Shown: one piece after another, positions 9,001 to 19,639 of the stretch
How positions within the stretch are numbered: the first letter of the stretch is position 1
Layout: every line of letters begins with the position of its first letter
Assembly (NCBI GenBank): GCA_937958645.1
Contig: CALGNI010000046.1
Coordinates: 1-39,438, forward strand
DNA: 39,438 nt
Source of the DNA: Candidatus Absconditabacterales bacterium
GTDB lineage: Bacteria; Patescibacteriota; Gracilibacteria; Absconditabacterales; Absconditicoccaceae
Direction: 5' to 3'
Program-made: the position numbers and the translations under genes
The notes under the pieces: model-generated
The model's input: only the letters and a program-made list of their open reading frames with translations
What the model was told of the DNA's origin: nothing
Database searches by the model: none

Positions 9001-12000
9001 TCGACCAACTATGGAATCGATTCACCATTCAAGCATGCCAAAGGTTGTCGAAAATTTATATTGAATTTTAAGCGAATGAAACAAATTTGACTATCCTCTT
9101 GCTAATTTTTATCATGATTTATTTAAGTATTACACAACGAAAAAATATATTCATAGACAACTTCAAACTAATTCGGTATTTAGAGAGACTTTATGTGAGA
9201 TGATGGAGATGGAAGAGATGCAACTTGATGATACTAATAATTGGAAATCAGAATGATTTTATGCTGAAGTTACTGATAATTTCACTGAATTTTTGAGTAA
9301 TTTTTACACTTTAAATATCGGAGAGGACTATCCAATTATAACTATAGGTGATACCTCATATGATCTTCTTAGAAATTTGTTAGTTGACCATTATGATAGT
9401 ATGAAATCTCTCTTGTTCCCCGCAGATCTTGATACAATTCATGTATTCACAGGAATTATTAATAGACTTTTGCATAAGAAATGATTAGCTCGAAGAAGTA
9501 CGATGATCTTCGCATGAAAAAAAGTTTATGAGACTCAGGGAGAAATCTCTGACCCTGCAATGGAAAAATTAGTGGAATGATATTCATTTGATGATCTCGG
9601 ATCAAGTCCTGATGATAAGACTACTGAGAAGAAAAAAGTATTATGTCTATATTACTATCTTTATTTTAGATTGCTTCAGCAAAGGAAGAAGGAGCAAGAG
9701 AAGGAAAAGGAATTGAGTGAAAATCTTGCAGTGAAAAGTAAACTAGATCAGCTGAATGAAGAGTTATGGAGTGATGGAATTGATACCTTGATAATACCTT
9801 GATCGGAGATTGATTGAAAATCTCATTATCTTCATTTACAAATGATGTTAAGAGATTTAGCGTATATGTGATATTGAGATAAAAGTAAGAAATTTATTGA
9901 AAAGTATCCGAATTTAGAATTTTTAAACGAGGTGTCAAATCGTTGAGTGCTATTTGACGACATTTTTGGAGAAGAAGTAGATCATTCTCTTGTGCTAGTT
10001 AGGATAATTGATTCTACATATAGACTCTTGTGATTATTGTCATTTGAGAGTAAAATTCAGTTGCTTTTATATGTTAAAAATTTAGGAGAAGTTCCATTTA
10101 CTGGACAAGAGCAATTTCAATTTATAAGGGAAGAATCAATTAGATTACTGAATCTTGATTGACAATGATCAGAACTACTATCTCCCAACGATTGGAAGAA
10201 AATTGCTATTGTTCTAAAGATGATTTCCGAACTCTACTTCGCTAGAAAGGAAACAGATTTTTCGCAGCCTGAAAAGCAAAAATACACAATGTTTGATGTA
10301 AGGTATAGTAGGGTGTTTGAGGAAATTTTGTCTAGAAATTCTCTGGATCACTTGGATCAATGAGCTATTTACAATAGACCTCAATTGTCTTGACTATTTG
10401 AACAGCTTAAAAGCAATGGAATAGATATTTGAAAGTGAGGTATTAGAGCAGTAGTGAATAGTCTTCTTGAGTATCGTAAAAAATGACTTTCTGAAAATGA
10501 CTTAATAGAGTGTGGAGAGTATACAAAATGAGATAGATCCAGTGGTAAAATTTCTAATTCTGAGGCTTTTAAGGCTAAGCGATTGATTAATGCTCAATCA
10601 GAAAGCAAGGCCTCAAAGATTGGATTTGGTTATAGAATCGAACAAGAAATCATCAACTTCCTCAAGGATTTAGATTCAGAATCAATCACTGCTGAAGTGC
10701 AAGTTGTCCAGTTTGATAACGAACTAGAGCAATTGAAGAGTAAGATACCCATAACAATTGATACATCAGAGTCTTGGTTAATTTGATCGTTATTTAAACT
10801 ATTTGACCGTTCAAAATGAGAAATTCGTAGTGAAGAAAATCATCTTTTAATTAATGAATTCCCAGAGTTTAGTCCTTTGATTGAATTTATAGCTGAAAAT
10901 TGAACTATAAACCAATCTTCATATTTGGAATTATTAAATAAGTATATATTTGGAACTATACCTGATAATGAGGAGTGACCATTTTTAGATGATTTACATC
11001 AAATATACTCTGATTCTAGTATTTCAGATAACCAAAAAATAGGTGCTATTGAGAGAAAGTATAATAATAGATACTGATTATCTAATCTTAGTGGTTTGCG
11101 AGATATATGTCTTCCAATGCTTCTTGTTCATAGAAATATCTATAATAGTAGAACACAGAATAAACTAACCCTCCCTCAAAAATTCACCAATACAATGTTT
11201 GACAAAGATTACCATGAAGTATTTAATGTGATACACAATTCACAGGAAAATGATATTTATAAGAGGGATGATTTAACCAAGATCTGATTATGAGAATTGC
11301 TTGATGAGTTGTGAATCTTGGAAGGTAAGAACAGCGCAAGTACATTACAGCGTTTGCGATACTTAGAAGTATTTTATAGATCATGATTAAGTAGTCTTCA
11401 AATCCAAACATTTAAATCTCTATGCGAAACATTCAATAATGATAAAGTCAATGAAGAAAGCGTAATTGATTTCTTGCAAAGAAAGAAAGATCACCCTGCT
11501 AGGTCCAGTATTGAGTCAATGTTGGATCAATCTGGATCTAGTTTACAGTCAATCTTAGAAGGAATTGAGTGTGAATCTATGATTATTAATTATCTAGCGT
11601 CTCTTAAAGAAAGAAAATTAGCTGGAGAAACTCAAGTAGCGACTAGGCAATCAGTTATCATCGAACTTTCCAAGACTTACCCTCAGGATCTCATTATTTT
11701 TGCTCAGTTCTTGTTAGAAGGTGGGGAATTGCTGAAGGAATGAAAGTCGGCGGTAGAAGCGTATTGAGAATCAACAGATTTCTTTCTATCTGAACTTATA
11801 TCAGCTAGTAGAGCTTATCCCCAAGACTTAGTCTGAGTTAGCTCAAGACAAAAATTTAAGGAGCTTATCTCTAGGACTCAAAAGGAAGAGCCCTTTAGTT
11901 TATCACAATTTAGATCTCATACCTTTAGTACTATCGAATGACAAGACAGAGGTAGTATGGTGTTTATTAGAGAATGTACGCAGAACTCTAGAGATGCATG

Positions 12001-13612
12001 AGCAACGCAAGTGCTAATCAATTACTTTACTGAAAATTGAAATCGAGTAACTAAAATTGAAGATAATATATGAATGAATTTACATAAAGTTGTTAACTAT
12101 CTTTTGGTTCCTGGGCAATCAGAAAAATACGCTGAGAAGTGAGATGTGGGAATGTTTGGTCAATGATTCTGGAGTACAGCAATAAAGGCTAAGGAGATAA
12201 GAGTGAAAACTGGAAATGGTAATTGAGAAGTGAATAGTGCCATAATATCTCCTTTGTTTGATGAAGAGAAGAATCTCAATGATTTTCGTATTCAAATTAC
12301 AACCAAGAAAGAAGAATTCACTTGAACTATTATTGAAAGGGTCGATGCTTTTGAATGAATACAGGCAAATTTGAGAGCAATGATCTGAGTGCATAATATG
12401 CAAAAATATATTTGAAACTTATCAGATATATCAGTAATGTACTGAGATCAAAAAATGAATAAGAAACAGGACCTCCTTGTTTTGGAGAAAATCATCGTTG
12501 ATTGATATTGAGAGATGAAACTCCAAAAAAACAAAGACAATATTCCAAGATGGACTAAGACAGACTTATTTATGAACGAAACTCCAGAGAGATTTTTTGA
12601 TGATTTACCAGCTCGAATGACTGATTTTGTTTTATCTCAAAACCTATCAATCAATATCCCAACGTGATTTTGACATCTTAAAAGTTGGAATTGACGAACC
12701 CCAGAAGATGAAAACTATCAATCACTTAGACCCTATCTCTTTGATATGTTTATCAAATATATTCTCAAAGAAGTAGTGAAGAGTAAAATAAGAATTCCTA
12801 TGTTGCCAGAAGATTACTTTGGTTTGGACATCTATGAATGAAGACAGACAGAATCAAGTAGGATAGCTCAGAGATATATCAACTGATCACAGCTACATGA
12901 TAGTGAAATAACGCATCTTAAAGATAAAGCTCATATGGCAGAATTTCTTGTGCAAATTCCCTTCGAGCGAAACTGACATACCTTATCACTATTGGATATG
13001 AAAAGAAGAAGAAAAGATGAGGAGATGAGAAGTGAGATGAATCTTCAATGATGATTGTTTGGTCGTCAGTTTTGAGCATACGCTGATATGTCTGATTGAT
13101 TACAAAGGAATATGGAGATGGTAGAAAGGTTAGTTCAGTCCTTGGAGCAAACAGCGGAACTGTTATGAATAAGTGTAGAGAGAGTTGAAGGCTTCTTACA
13201 TTTTGTAGAGGAAGATCCAGGGTTCAAGGAGACTTTACAGAAGGTATTTAAAAACCAAAATATAGAATCATACGAACATAGCTTTTATCTTAGGCAATGA
13301 TGAGAGTCTAGAGCTGCATTGTATGGTATAGGATGAGGGAAAGCATATATTACCTGGAATCTGAAATTAGAATGACAGAGGAATGTCTGAAGTCATTTGA
13401 TGAAGCGAATAAATGCGATAGAGGCAGATCCTAAGGATGAGGAACTTATTCGTGAAATGAAAGAAACTATCTCCCATGAATTTGTTCATGAAGTAGAAGT
13501 TCTCACGCTCAATAAACCAAAACGATGAACTCATGAGAAAGATCTTGAGCATGATGAGAGTTTTGAAAAATTGCAAAGAGATATGCTGACCACATGGACG
13601 AGATTGCTTTAG
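6023..13612 (+). CDS. Giant protein with two GHKL ATPase modules and a C-terminal HExxH motif
   Basis: A 2529-aa protein in one frame with very many in-frame UGA (Gly) codons. Module 1 (about residues 115-330) has an N-box with E129, N133 and D136 (EIVANAIDA), then directly a GRFGEGF lid motif at 145-151, GTSVSL at 200-205, and only later the DQGIGM Mg/ATP motif at 275-280. The usual order is N-box, G1, G2, GT. A charged coiled coil lies near 570-620, then a long helical region of no recognised family. Module 2 has the normal order: RECTQNSRDAGA with E1984, N1988 and D1991; EDNIGM at 2013-2018, one residue shorter than the usual DNGxGM; and GMFGQGF at 2043-2049. Near the C terminus HEFVH (2485-2489) and a later HDESF (H2510) resemble a minigluzincin zinc site. 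Hsp90, MORC and sacsin show the same ATPase fold, but I recognise no known family overall. No neighbour is co-transcribed. Confidence 0.85.
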
Positions 13613-13622
13613 AAATATCTCC

Positions 13623-14606
13623 CTACCCCAACTCTCCAACAAACCCCTCCAACTCCTTCTCCCAATCCTCTCAAATCTCCGTTTTTAAACCAGCTGCAGA
13701 TTTGTGCCCACCACCACCAAACTTGGCTGCGAGGTCGGCAACGTTGATTCATCCTTTGGATCTTAGGGATGCTTTTAGGAAGGGAGGGGATTCGTGATTG
13801 TGGATCTTGATGAGTGCGAAGACTCAATCGTGTTCGATACGCGTCATGATTCACAAAATGCTATCTGCTTTTTCTTTGTCCAGGTCGTATTGTTCTAGTT
13901 CTTCGTGACGGTAGTAGCTATAGATGACGCCATTGATTTTTGTAATTCTCTGGCTAAGTTCTCCCAAGAATTTGATGCTTTGGAAGCTCGCTGATCTATA
14001 GAGCTTGGAAATAATGGTTTTTTTGTCAGCTCACTGATCTACAAGATATGCTGCGAGTGAAAAAGTTCTAGAGGAGTCTTTCTCATAGATGAAGTGTCCT
14101 GTATCTGTAGAGAGACCTAGGAATAGATACGTAGCAACTTGTGCATCGATTCGGCTTGGATCACAGGCATGCAACAGTTCTGTGAGTAATTCACAAGCAC
14201 TACTCGCACTTTCATCTACGATATTGAACTTAGCGTATTGGGTATTGGAATAATGATGATCTATCACAAGTGTGTTCATTTTTTCAAAATATGCTTCATG
14301 TCCTACCCAAAACTCTTTGAGAAGCTGTGTAGGATCTGCTGTATCTAAGAAGATAAGGAGATCATAGTGAGGGTGGAAATCAAAGTTTGTCTTAAATTTT
14401 TCTATCCCATCAAGAAAATCGAACGACGAAGACGGCGTTTGTGTAGTATAATAACTCACTTGCTTACCAAGGTTTTCTAAGACAGCTCCGATAGCGAGAC
14501 ATGAACCTGCTGCATCTCCATCGACATTGCGATGACCAAATAATGCAATGGTGTTTGCAGCTAACAGCTGAGTCTTGAGTTGGGCAGTTTGATCATGAAT
14601 TTTCAT
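13623..14606 (-). CDS. DHH-family phosphoesterase, NrnA-like
   Basis: A 327-aa DHH/DHHA1 protein, the usual size for NrnA (oligoribonuclease/pAp phosphatase). Motifs in order: GHRNVDGDAAGS (residues 24-35, metal-binding Asps), LDTADP, the DHH motif in VIDHHYSN, LSTDTGHF, and the C-terminal DHHA1 glycine motif GGGGHKSAAG, which binds substrate. The enzyme would degrade short oligonucleotides or dephosphorylate pAp to AMP in the cytoplasm. It starts 12 bp downstream of the CaCA exchanger stop, so the two are probably one transcript. Its stop lies 10 bp from the convergent stop of the giant gene. A link with the CysQ-like gene at 27731 is possible, as both can remove pAp. Confidence 0.9.
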
Positions 14607-14618
14607 ACAGAAGTAGGT

Positions 14619-15584
14619 TTATATAAATGCAGTCAGTTTGGCTATAAATAGTACATACAGAAGCAATAAAGCAACTCCCTCTCGAAGCACGATCTTATTG
14701 TCCAGAGTCATGATAATCGTAAGAATCGAGACCAAGATCAAGAATCCAAATCAGGTCGTATAGGTAAAATCTGACACCACCAAATCTCAAAAGAAGGCAG
14801 GAATCCCAGTGATGAGTGTAAGATTGAAGGTATTTGATCCAAAAACATTACCAAATGCAATTCATGGATTTCCTCTTTTGATGGCCATCACCGAGGTGAG
14901 TACTTCAGGGAGCGAAGTCCCAAGTGCTACTACTGAAAGCGTAAGTACTGATGAACTAATTCACAATAAGGTAGAAATCTCTAAGACACTATCAATCAAG
15001 TATTTCGCTGAGAAGGCTAATGCAGCCATACTTACGATGATGATTGAAATATATGTAAATAAGTTTTTTGGATTTTTTTCTAATGAATGTTCAACTTCTT
15101 TGACTTTGTCATCAACGGTTTCGGTCTCTTCTCCTTGACTGATACTATACAAGATAAAAATCACAATAAACGCTAGCAAAAATATCGACTCTTGCCAGGT
15201 AATGATTCTATCCCATGCCAGAAACAGGAACATCGACATAGAAATAAAAAAAAAGGGAAGATCTACATCGATGAGTTTTGTGTTCACGACAAGTTTCTTC
15301 GCAACGATCGATCAGATTCCAAACACCAAAAGGACATTGGCAATATTGGATCCAATCGCTCCGTCTACTACATATTCTGGTAGTCATCAACCGATCACAG
15401 CATAGATACCAGAGATCAATTCGGGTAATGATGTTCCCAAAGCTACAATAGTCGCTCAGATGATAAACGAGCTCAATCCAAACATCAGACCAAGTTTTTC
15501 GCTATATTCTGTAAAGTAATCAGATGATTTTACTAGTCCTACTAAGGAAGCAAGAAAGATTCAAATTCGTGGTAAGAGTCACAT
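14619..15584 (-). CDS. CaCA-family Na+/Ca2+ exchanger (YrbG-like)
   Basis: A 321-aa inner-membrane protein with about ten helices and the two hallmark alpha repeats. The first is GATIVALGTSLPELISG with GSNIANVLLV, near residues 40-85. The second is SVVALGTSLPEVLTSV with GNVFGSNTFNLTL in the C-terminal half. The acidic residue in each TSLPE is the expected cation ligand. A charged loop with many E and K separates the halves. It would move Ca2+ or another cation against Na+ or H+. Standard-code reading breaks it in several places because many of the helix glycines are UGA. The gene is followed after 12 bp by the DHH phosphoesterase gene. ATG is followed directly by a UGA glycine codon. Confidence 0.92.
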
Positions 15585-15785
15585 ATTTTTAGGTAAATTG
15601 GATAAATTAGTCAAGTTAATTTCTTGTCTGAGAACTAGGACCGAAGGGACGAAGTGATCAGCTGCAAGGAATATATGCCGAAGGCAAAGGCAAGTTGGAA
15701 ATAATACTGTTTAGTACTATATCAAAAAAAAACACCACTGCAAGAGGGGCGTTAATAATTGGTCATATTTGATAGTTAGTTCTTT

Positions 15786-16016
15786 TTACTGAGAGGTATT
15801 GTTTGATAGTCATTTTTTGGTTAGATAGCTTGCTCATCAAATCACAACTCAATATCAAGCAAGTTTAGCGGCTCAATCTACAAATGCCGGTGCAGCATCT
15901 ACTACGCCTCATCAAACTACTCATAATACTCACACTAGCGCTGCAGCAGTTCATATTTTGATCAATCCATTCAAACTTTTCTGAACTAATCAATCTTTTT
16001 TTGATAGGATATCCAT
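15786..16016 (-). CDS. Small glycine-zipper membrane protein
   Basis: A 76-aa protein visible only in code 25: 12 of its 14 glycines are UGA. After a polar start (MDILSKKDGLVQKSLNGLIK) it has one long hydrophobic stretch rich in G, A and V at about 21-40, a short turn with APAFVDGA, and a second segment, AAKLAGYGVVIGGASYL, at 49-65. Glycines recur every three or four residues, as in glycine-zipper proteins that pack in membranes. I do not recognise a family. It lies alone between the exchanger gene and the pyruvate kinase-like gene. The 200 bp downstream hold no gene. It might be a structural membrane peptide, a holin-like or bacteriocin-like peptide, or an envelope protein. Confidence 0.65.
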
Positions 16017-16035
16017 CAGCAATGAATCAAAATAA

Positions 16036-16076
16036 ATTATCAATTATCCATTATCAATTATCCATTCTCAATTATT
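16036..16076. repeat. 14-bp tandem repeat behind the pyruvate kinase-like gene
   Basis: ATTATCAATTATCC is present twice exactly (16036-16049, 16050-16063), followed by a partial third unit (to 16076) that runs into the stop codon at 16076-16078. Related wording sits behind the antiporter gene (3760-3772) and at the end of the methyltransferase gene (24764-24778). Confidence 0.75.
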
Positions 16077-17485
16077 TAAATATCCTTAAACTTATACAAC
16101 TCCATCCCATTGATCATCCCTGCCTTGTTTTGCTCAAGACTTGAGTGAACGATAAGGATCTTGTCATCCAATGAGATATTTCCCTTGAACAAGATTCTGA
16201 TGATTTCTTTTCCGATTTGTTTGATATTGGTGTATTCGAAAGTATCAGCAATTTTATATCCTTTTACTCATCGCATGAGGTTGAGGTATCTATAGGCAGT
16301 ATCGTTTTTCGTAAAAGCGATAATAGGCACTTCAGGCTTGAGTGCTGAAAGTCTCGCTGGAGTGTATCATGACTCCGTAGGGCAAATAATCGCTTTGATT
16401 CCCATTTCTTTACTAGTTCTATATGCACTATAGGCGATATAATCTGATATTGTGTCATCCTCGTTGATGCTCACGTTCTTGAGAGAGTAGTCAGTGGTAG
16501 TTTTGAGTCCCTCTTCATTGATGATTTCATAAAGTTTGTAGATGTTTTCTATAGGTTCTTCCGCGATTGCTGTATCTCTTGTGAGCATAAACGCATCGAT
16601 TCAGTCAGTGATTTTTTCTCTAATGATCTCCATATTTGCTTTCGCTTGTTTTTTTTGAAGAACATCAAGATCAGTATTTCGAATAATTGGTTTACCTATG
16701 GTATGACATCGTTTAGTTGCATCTGAAACGATCTTTGCAGCCTTTTTTTCATCCGTGAGGATGAGAAGTTTTTTATAATTGATGATGATTCCGTCAGCTA
16801 CAGTGATAATCTCCTTGAGATTTTTCAAAGCATCAGCAGTTTCAATCTTTGCAATCACCCTTATATGCTCACCTTCTACTGTTCTAAGAAAATCTCTTAT
16901 CTGCGCGATATTTCATGCATTTTTGATATAAGAAACAGAAATAGCATTGACCTTATGTTCTATTCCCCAGACGATGTGCTTCTTGTCTTTCTCTCATAGA
17001 TGAGGGAGTTCTGGAATATATCCATCAAAATCGATGTGTCTATTGATCAGCACTAATCATTCTTTCTTTACTTTACCCATCAACTTCCCCTTTTTGTTGA
17101 TGACTTCGATAATTATGCTTCCATTATCGATATCGATAATAGTTCAAGAGGGAATATTTTCTGTTTGAGGATAATCAATATAGAAAGTATCTCGATCATC
17201 TTTGAAAAATTCTGCATGTTCAATAGGGATCTCTTGATTTTTCTTCAAGATAAGTTCTTCTTTATTTCTTGTCCTTACTTCAGGCCCTCTGGTATCAAGA
17301 ATAATCGTTTTTGAACTATCAAGTTTGATAATCATTCCGATATACTTTTTTTGAATTTCTTCATCGCCATGAGCGAGATTGATTCTAAACGTATCGATAT
17401 TATTAATCACCTTTGACAAAACAGTTTCCTTATCTAGTGAAGGTCACATTGTGGCTATGATTTTCGCATTGTGAAATGAGTTCAT
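16076..17485 (-). CDS. pyk: Pyruvate kinase-like protein with a degenerate active site
   Basis: A 469-aa protein, the usual length for pyruvate kinase. Recognisable motifs are KIIATMGPS (residues 8-16), FRINLAHG (PEP/ADP-binding Arg), LDTRGPEVRT, VIAKIET (the catalytic Lys and the first metal-ligand Glu of KIE), and FMLTRDTAIAEEP for the usual MLSGETAxGxYP. The segment that should read DGIMVARGDLG is DGIIINYKKLLIL, so the second metal-binding Asp of GDLG is missing. The C-terminal allosteric-type domain is present. Either the enzyme is very divergent or it has lost catalysis and kept another role. It follows a lipoprotein gene after 43 bp, so it probably belongs to the same transcript. Many glycines are UGA-coded. 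Confidence 0.85.
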
Positions 17486-17528
17486 GGGGAGAGATTGATA
17501 AAACAGAAGGTAAAATATCAGATGTTCT

Positions 17529-18008
17529 TTATTGTGCTGTGATTTGTATGTATCCATATTGTCCTAATTTTTCTGTTACTTGACCAGCTTCGATAATATC
17601 AAATGACTTAACACTTGCTTTGATCGTATCTCAGACGGTGATATCTTCGAAAGCAACTGGGTCTCCAGCTGGACTTACTATGATTGTTGATCTTTTTTGT
17701 TGACTATCAGGTAACAAAGGAATAGTACTCGTAGCTCATTGGATCGTCGCAACATCTACCCAATTTGAAAACTCTCAAGAACTTGTATCATAGACTTTAG
17801 TGATCGTTCCTTCAATCACTGCATCTCGGTCCAAATCACAAGAACTTGGATTCGTTTCACAAGCTTTAAATTCTTCTGCGAATTGATCACTAACTGCGTA
17901 TGGACTAGTGGGAGCAGTATCTGATGATCAAGTCGGTGTTGATGAGCTACAACCAGTTACTATTACAGTACTTAACAATATTGATGTGAGTATTAATACC
18001 TTTTTCAT
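17529..18008 (-). CDS. Predicted lipoprotein
   Basis: A 159-aa protein with a lipoprotein signal: a short positive start (MKKV), a hydrophobic core, and the lipobox VTGC, with Cys about residue 20 as the lipidated residue. A Ser/Thr-rich linker follows. Two further cysteines near ACETNPSSC may form a disulphide. The rest is beta-rich with repeated VDV, TIKASV and TVGDTI patterns, similar in style to OB-fold-like extracytoplasmic domains, but I cannot name the family. It would be anchored on the outer face of the cytoplasmic membrane. It lies 24 bp downstream of the COG1855-type ATPase gene and 43 bp upstream of the pyruvate kinase-like gene. Confidence 0.75.
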
Positions 18009-18032
18009 AATAATTGAAGATGATAAAATAAA

Positions 18033-19424
18033 TTATTCTACTAGTGCGAAGTCTCATCATAAAATAATATCTATGAGTTTTCTTCTGCGAATTTGAATGA
18101 TTCATTGATGATTCACCACGAAGGTCATCATTTTTCATCATACGATACAGCTTACTTCTTCATGAGCTTTATTTTTTGAGAGTTGGATGTGAAGTATTTT
18201 CTTGCTTCATTTTTTGATTTCATGGATCTGAAATCATTGCTTTGATTGGTCGACAGTCTGGTTTCATCAACTTCAGCTGTATTCGCTAATTTCTCTAACT
18301 CAGATACTTAACCCTAATTCTTTTTCGTATTCTTGGATTCTAACTCAAGCTTTCCCAATAAATTTTGGTTTGATATTGTTAGCCACATATACCAGAATAC
18401 GTTTTGCTGTTTCTATTTTAACATATACTTTGGTGCGTAATTCGTGAGAGAAATATTCTTCCAATCATTCTTTAGCATAGTGTGATATGGCATTATGTTT
18501 CTGCTGTTCTTGCTGTTGAATCATCTCAGCTGGCATCACTACTACGCTATCTCCATAATTATACATTTCATACTTTATTTCATCAGTGAGGAAATCTTTT
18601 ACTAAGATTACTGGACGAGCAAGGTCTTCTGAATTCATTCAAAGGGGAGTCTTGACGGTTTGTTCTAAGGTATATACATCACTTATTTCTCAAGCTTTGA
18701 TATACATAATCGTATCAATTACCTGAGGTATCAGTCATAGTTCTATGGTTCATATCATTCTTTGTACTCCATCAATAGCTTTGGTGGCGTGCATCACCCC
18801 AATAAGACCAATTCAGGTTAACCTCAAGTCCTTGAACAGAAGAAAATCATCCTTATTTCTTATCTCATCATAGATACTTACATCAGGTCTTGAGAGTAAA
18901 AGAATATCTCTAATCTCGCTGTGAGGCGCATGTGAAAAACTATATTGACTGATTGATTCATCTACTTGTAAGTCACGAGGAGATTCGATCGTCTTGATAA
19001 CAAGATCCTGTTTTGCTAGTTCATTTACATATGCAGTAGCAAAGGTTGATTTTCCTTCTCATGGAGATCAGGTTATTAAGACTCCAGATGCTTCACTTAA
19101 GAGATAGTCCTTAAGACTTTCTTGTAGTTCATATTGGTCCAAGGTGCGAGTCACTACAGGTCTTACTGCAGTAATTTCTATTCTTTTGCTCAAGGGCGGA
19201 TGGACGATGACGATTCTATAGGGTCAAGTTTGCAGTACTTTTGAATATCTTCTATCAATCTCAATAAATGAATCCTGTTTTGTGCTTGTTTCATTAAGAA
19301 GATCATTCATAAGATCTTTACATTCACTTGAACTCATGATTTTTTTACTTGATTCCATGCTCCATCAACCAGGTTTTCATAGCTTCGATACTATTGGTTG
19401 ATTTTCGACAAAATGCACTGACAT
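18033..19424 (-). CDS. COG1855-type PilT-family ATPase with KH-like domain, lacking the PIN domain
   Basis: A 463-aa protein matching the archaeal/bacterial COG1855 ATPase family. Motifs: MSVHF near the start, [38 protein letters not shown], Walker A GSPGEGKS (about 119-126), [18 protein letters not shown] with IYDEIR (Walker B-like), [13 protein letters not shown], and a C-terminal KH-like part, [17 protein letters not shown]. Family members normally begin with a PIN nuclease domain of about 130 residues. Here the frame meets a TAA about 36 codons upstream of this ATG, so the PIN domain is absent. TTG at 19481 is an alternative start. An RNA-linked ATPase role is likely, but the substrate is unknown. 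The gene heads a transcript with the lipoprotein and pyruvate kinase-like genes. Confidence 0.85.
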
Positions 19425-19639
19425 AATTCAGTCTTTGAAGTAGGAATCTAAATGATATTCAGAATTATCTGATTTTGTCAAAATGAATTGTGATATATTA
19501 CTAAAGTTTCAATTTTTTTTGGGCAATTAGTAGCATGTATACTGAGGGAATCGAATTTTGCAAGAGTAAATCGAATTTAAAATATGTCAATGTATAGTGT
19601 ATACCGCAAATTGCATTATTGCGCAAGACAAGTAGATTC

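Noticed and set aside
6023-13612. A series of separate small genes or a decayed pseudogene in place of the giant gene
   Set aside because: All standard-code pieces share one frame, breaks are only UGA, and UGA falls on motif glycines such as GRFGEGF and GMFGQGF.
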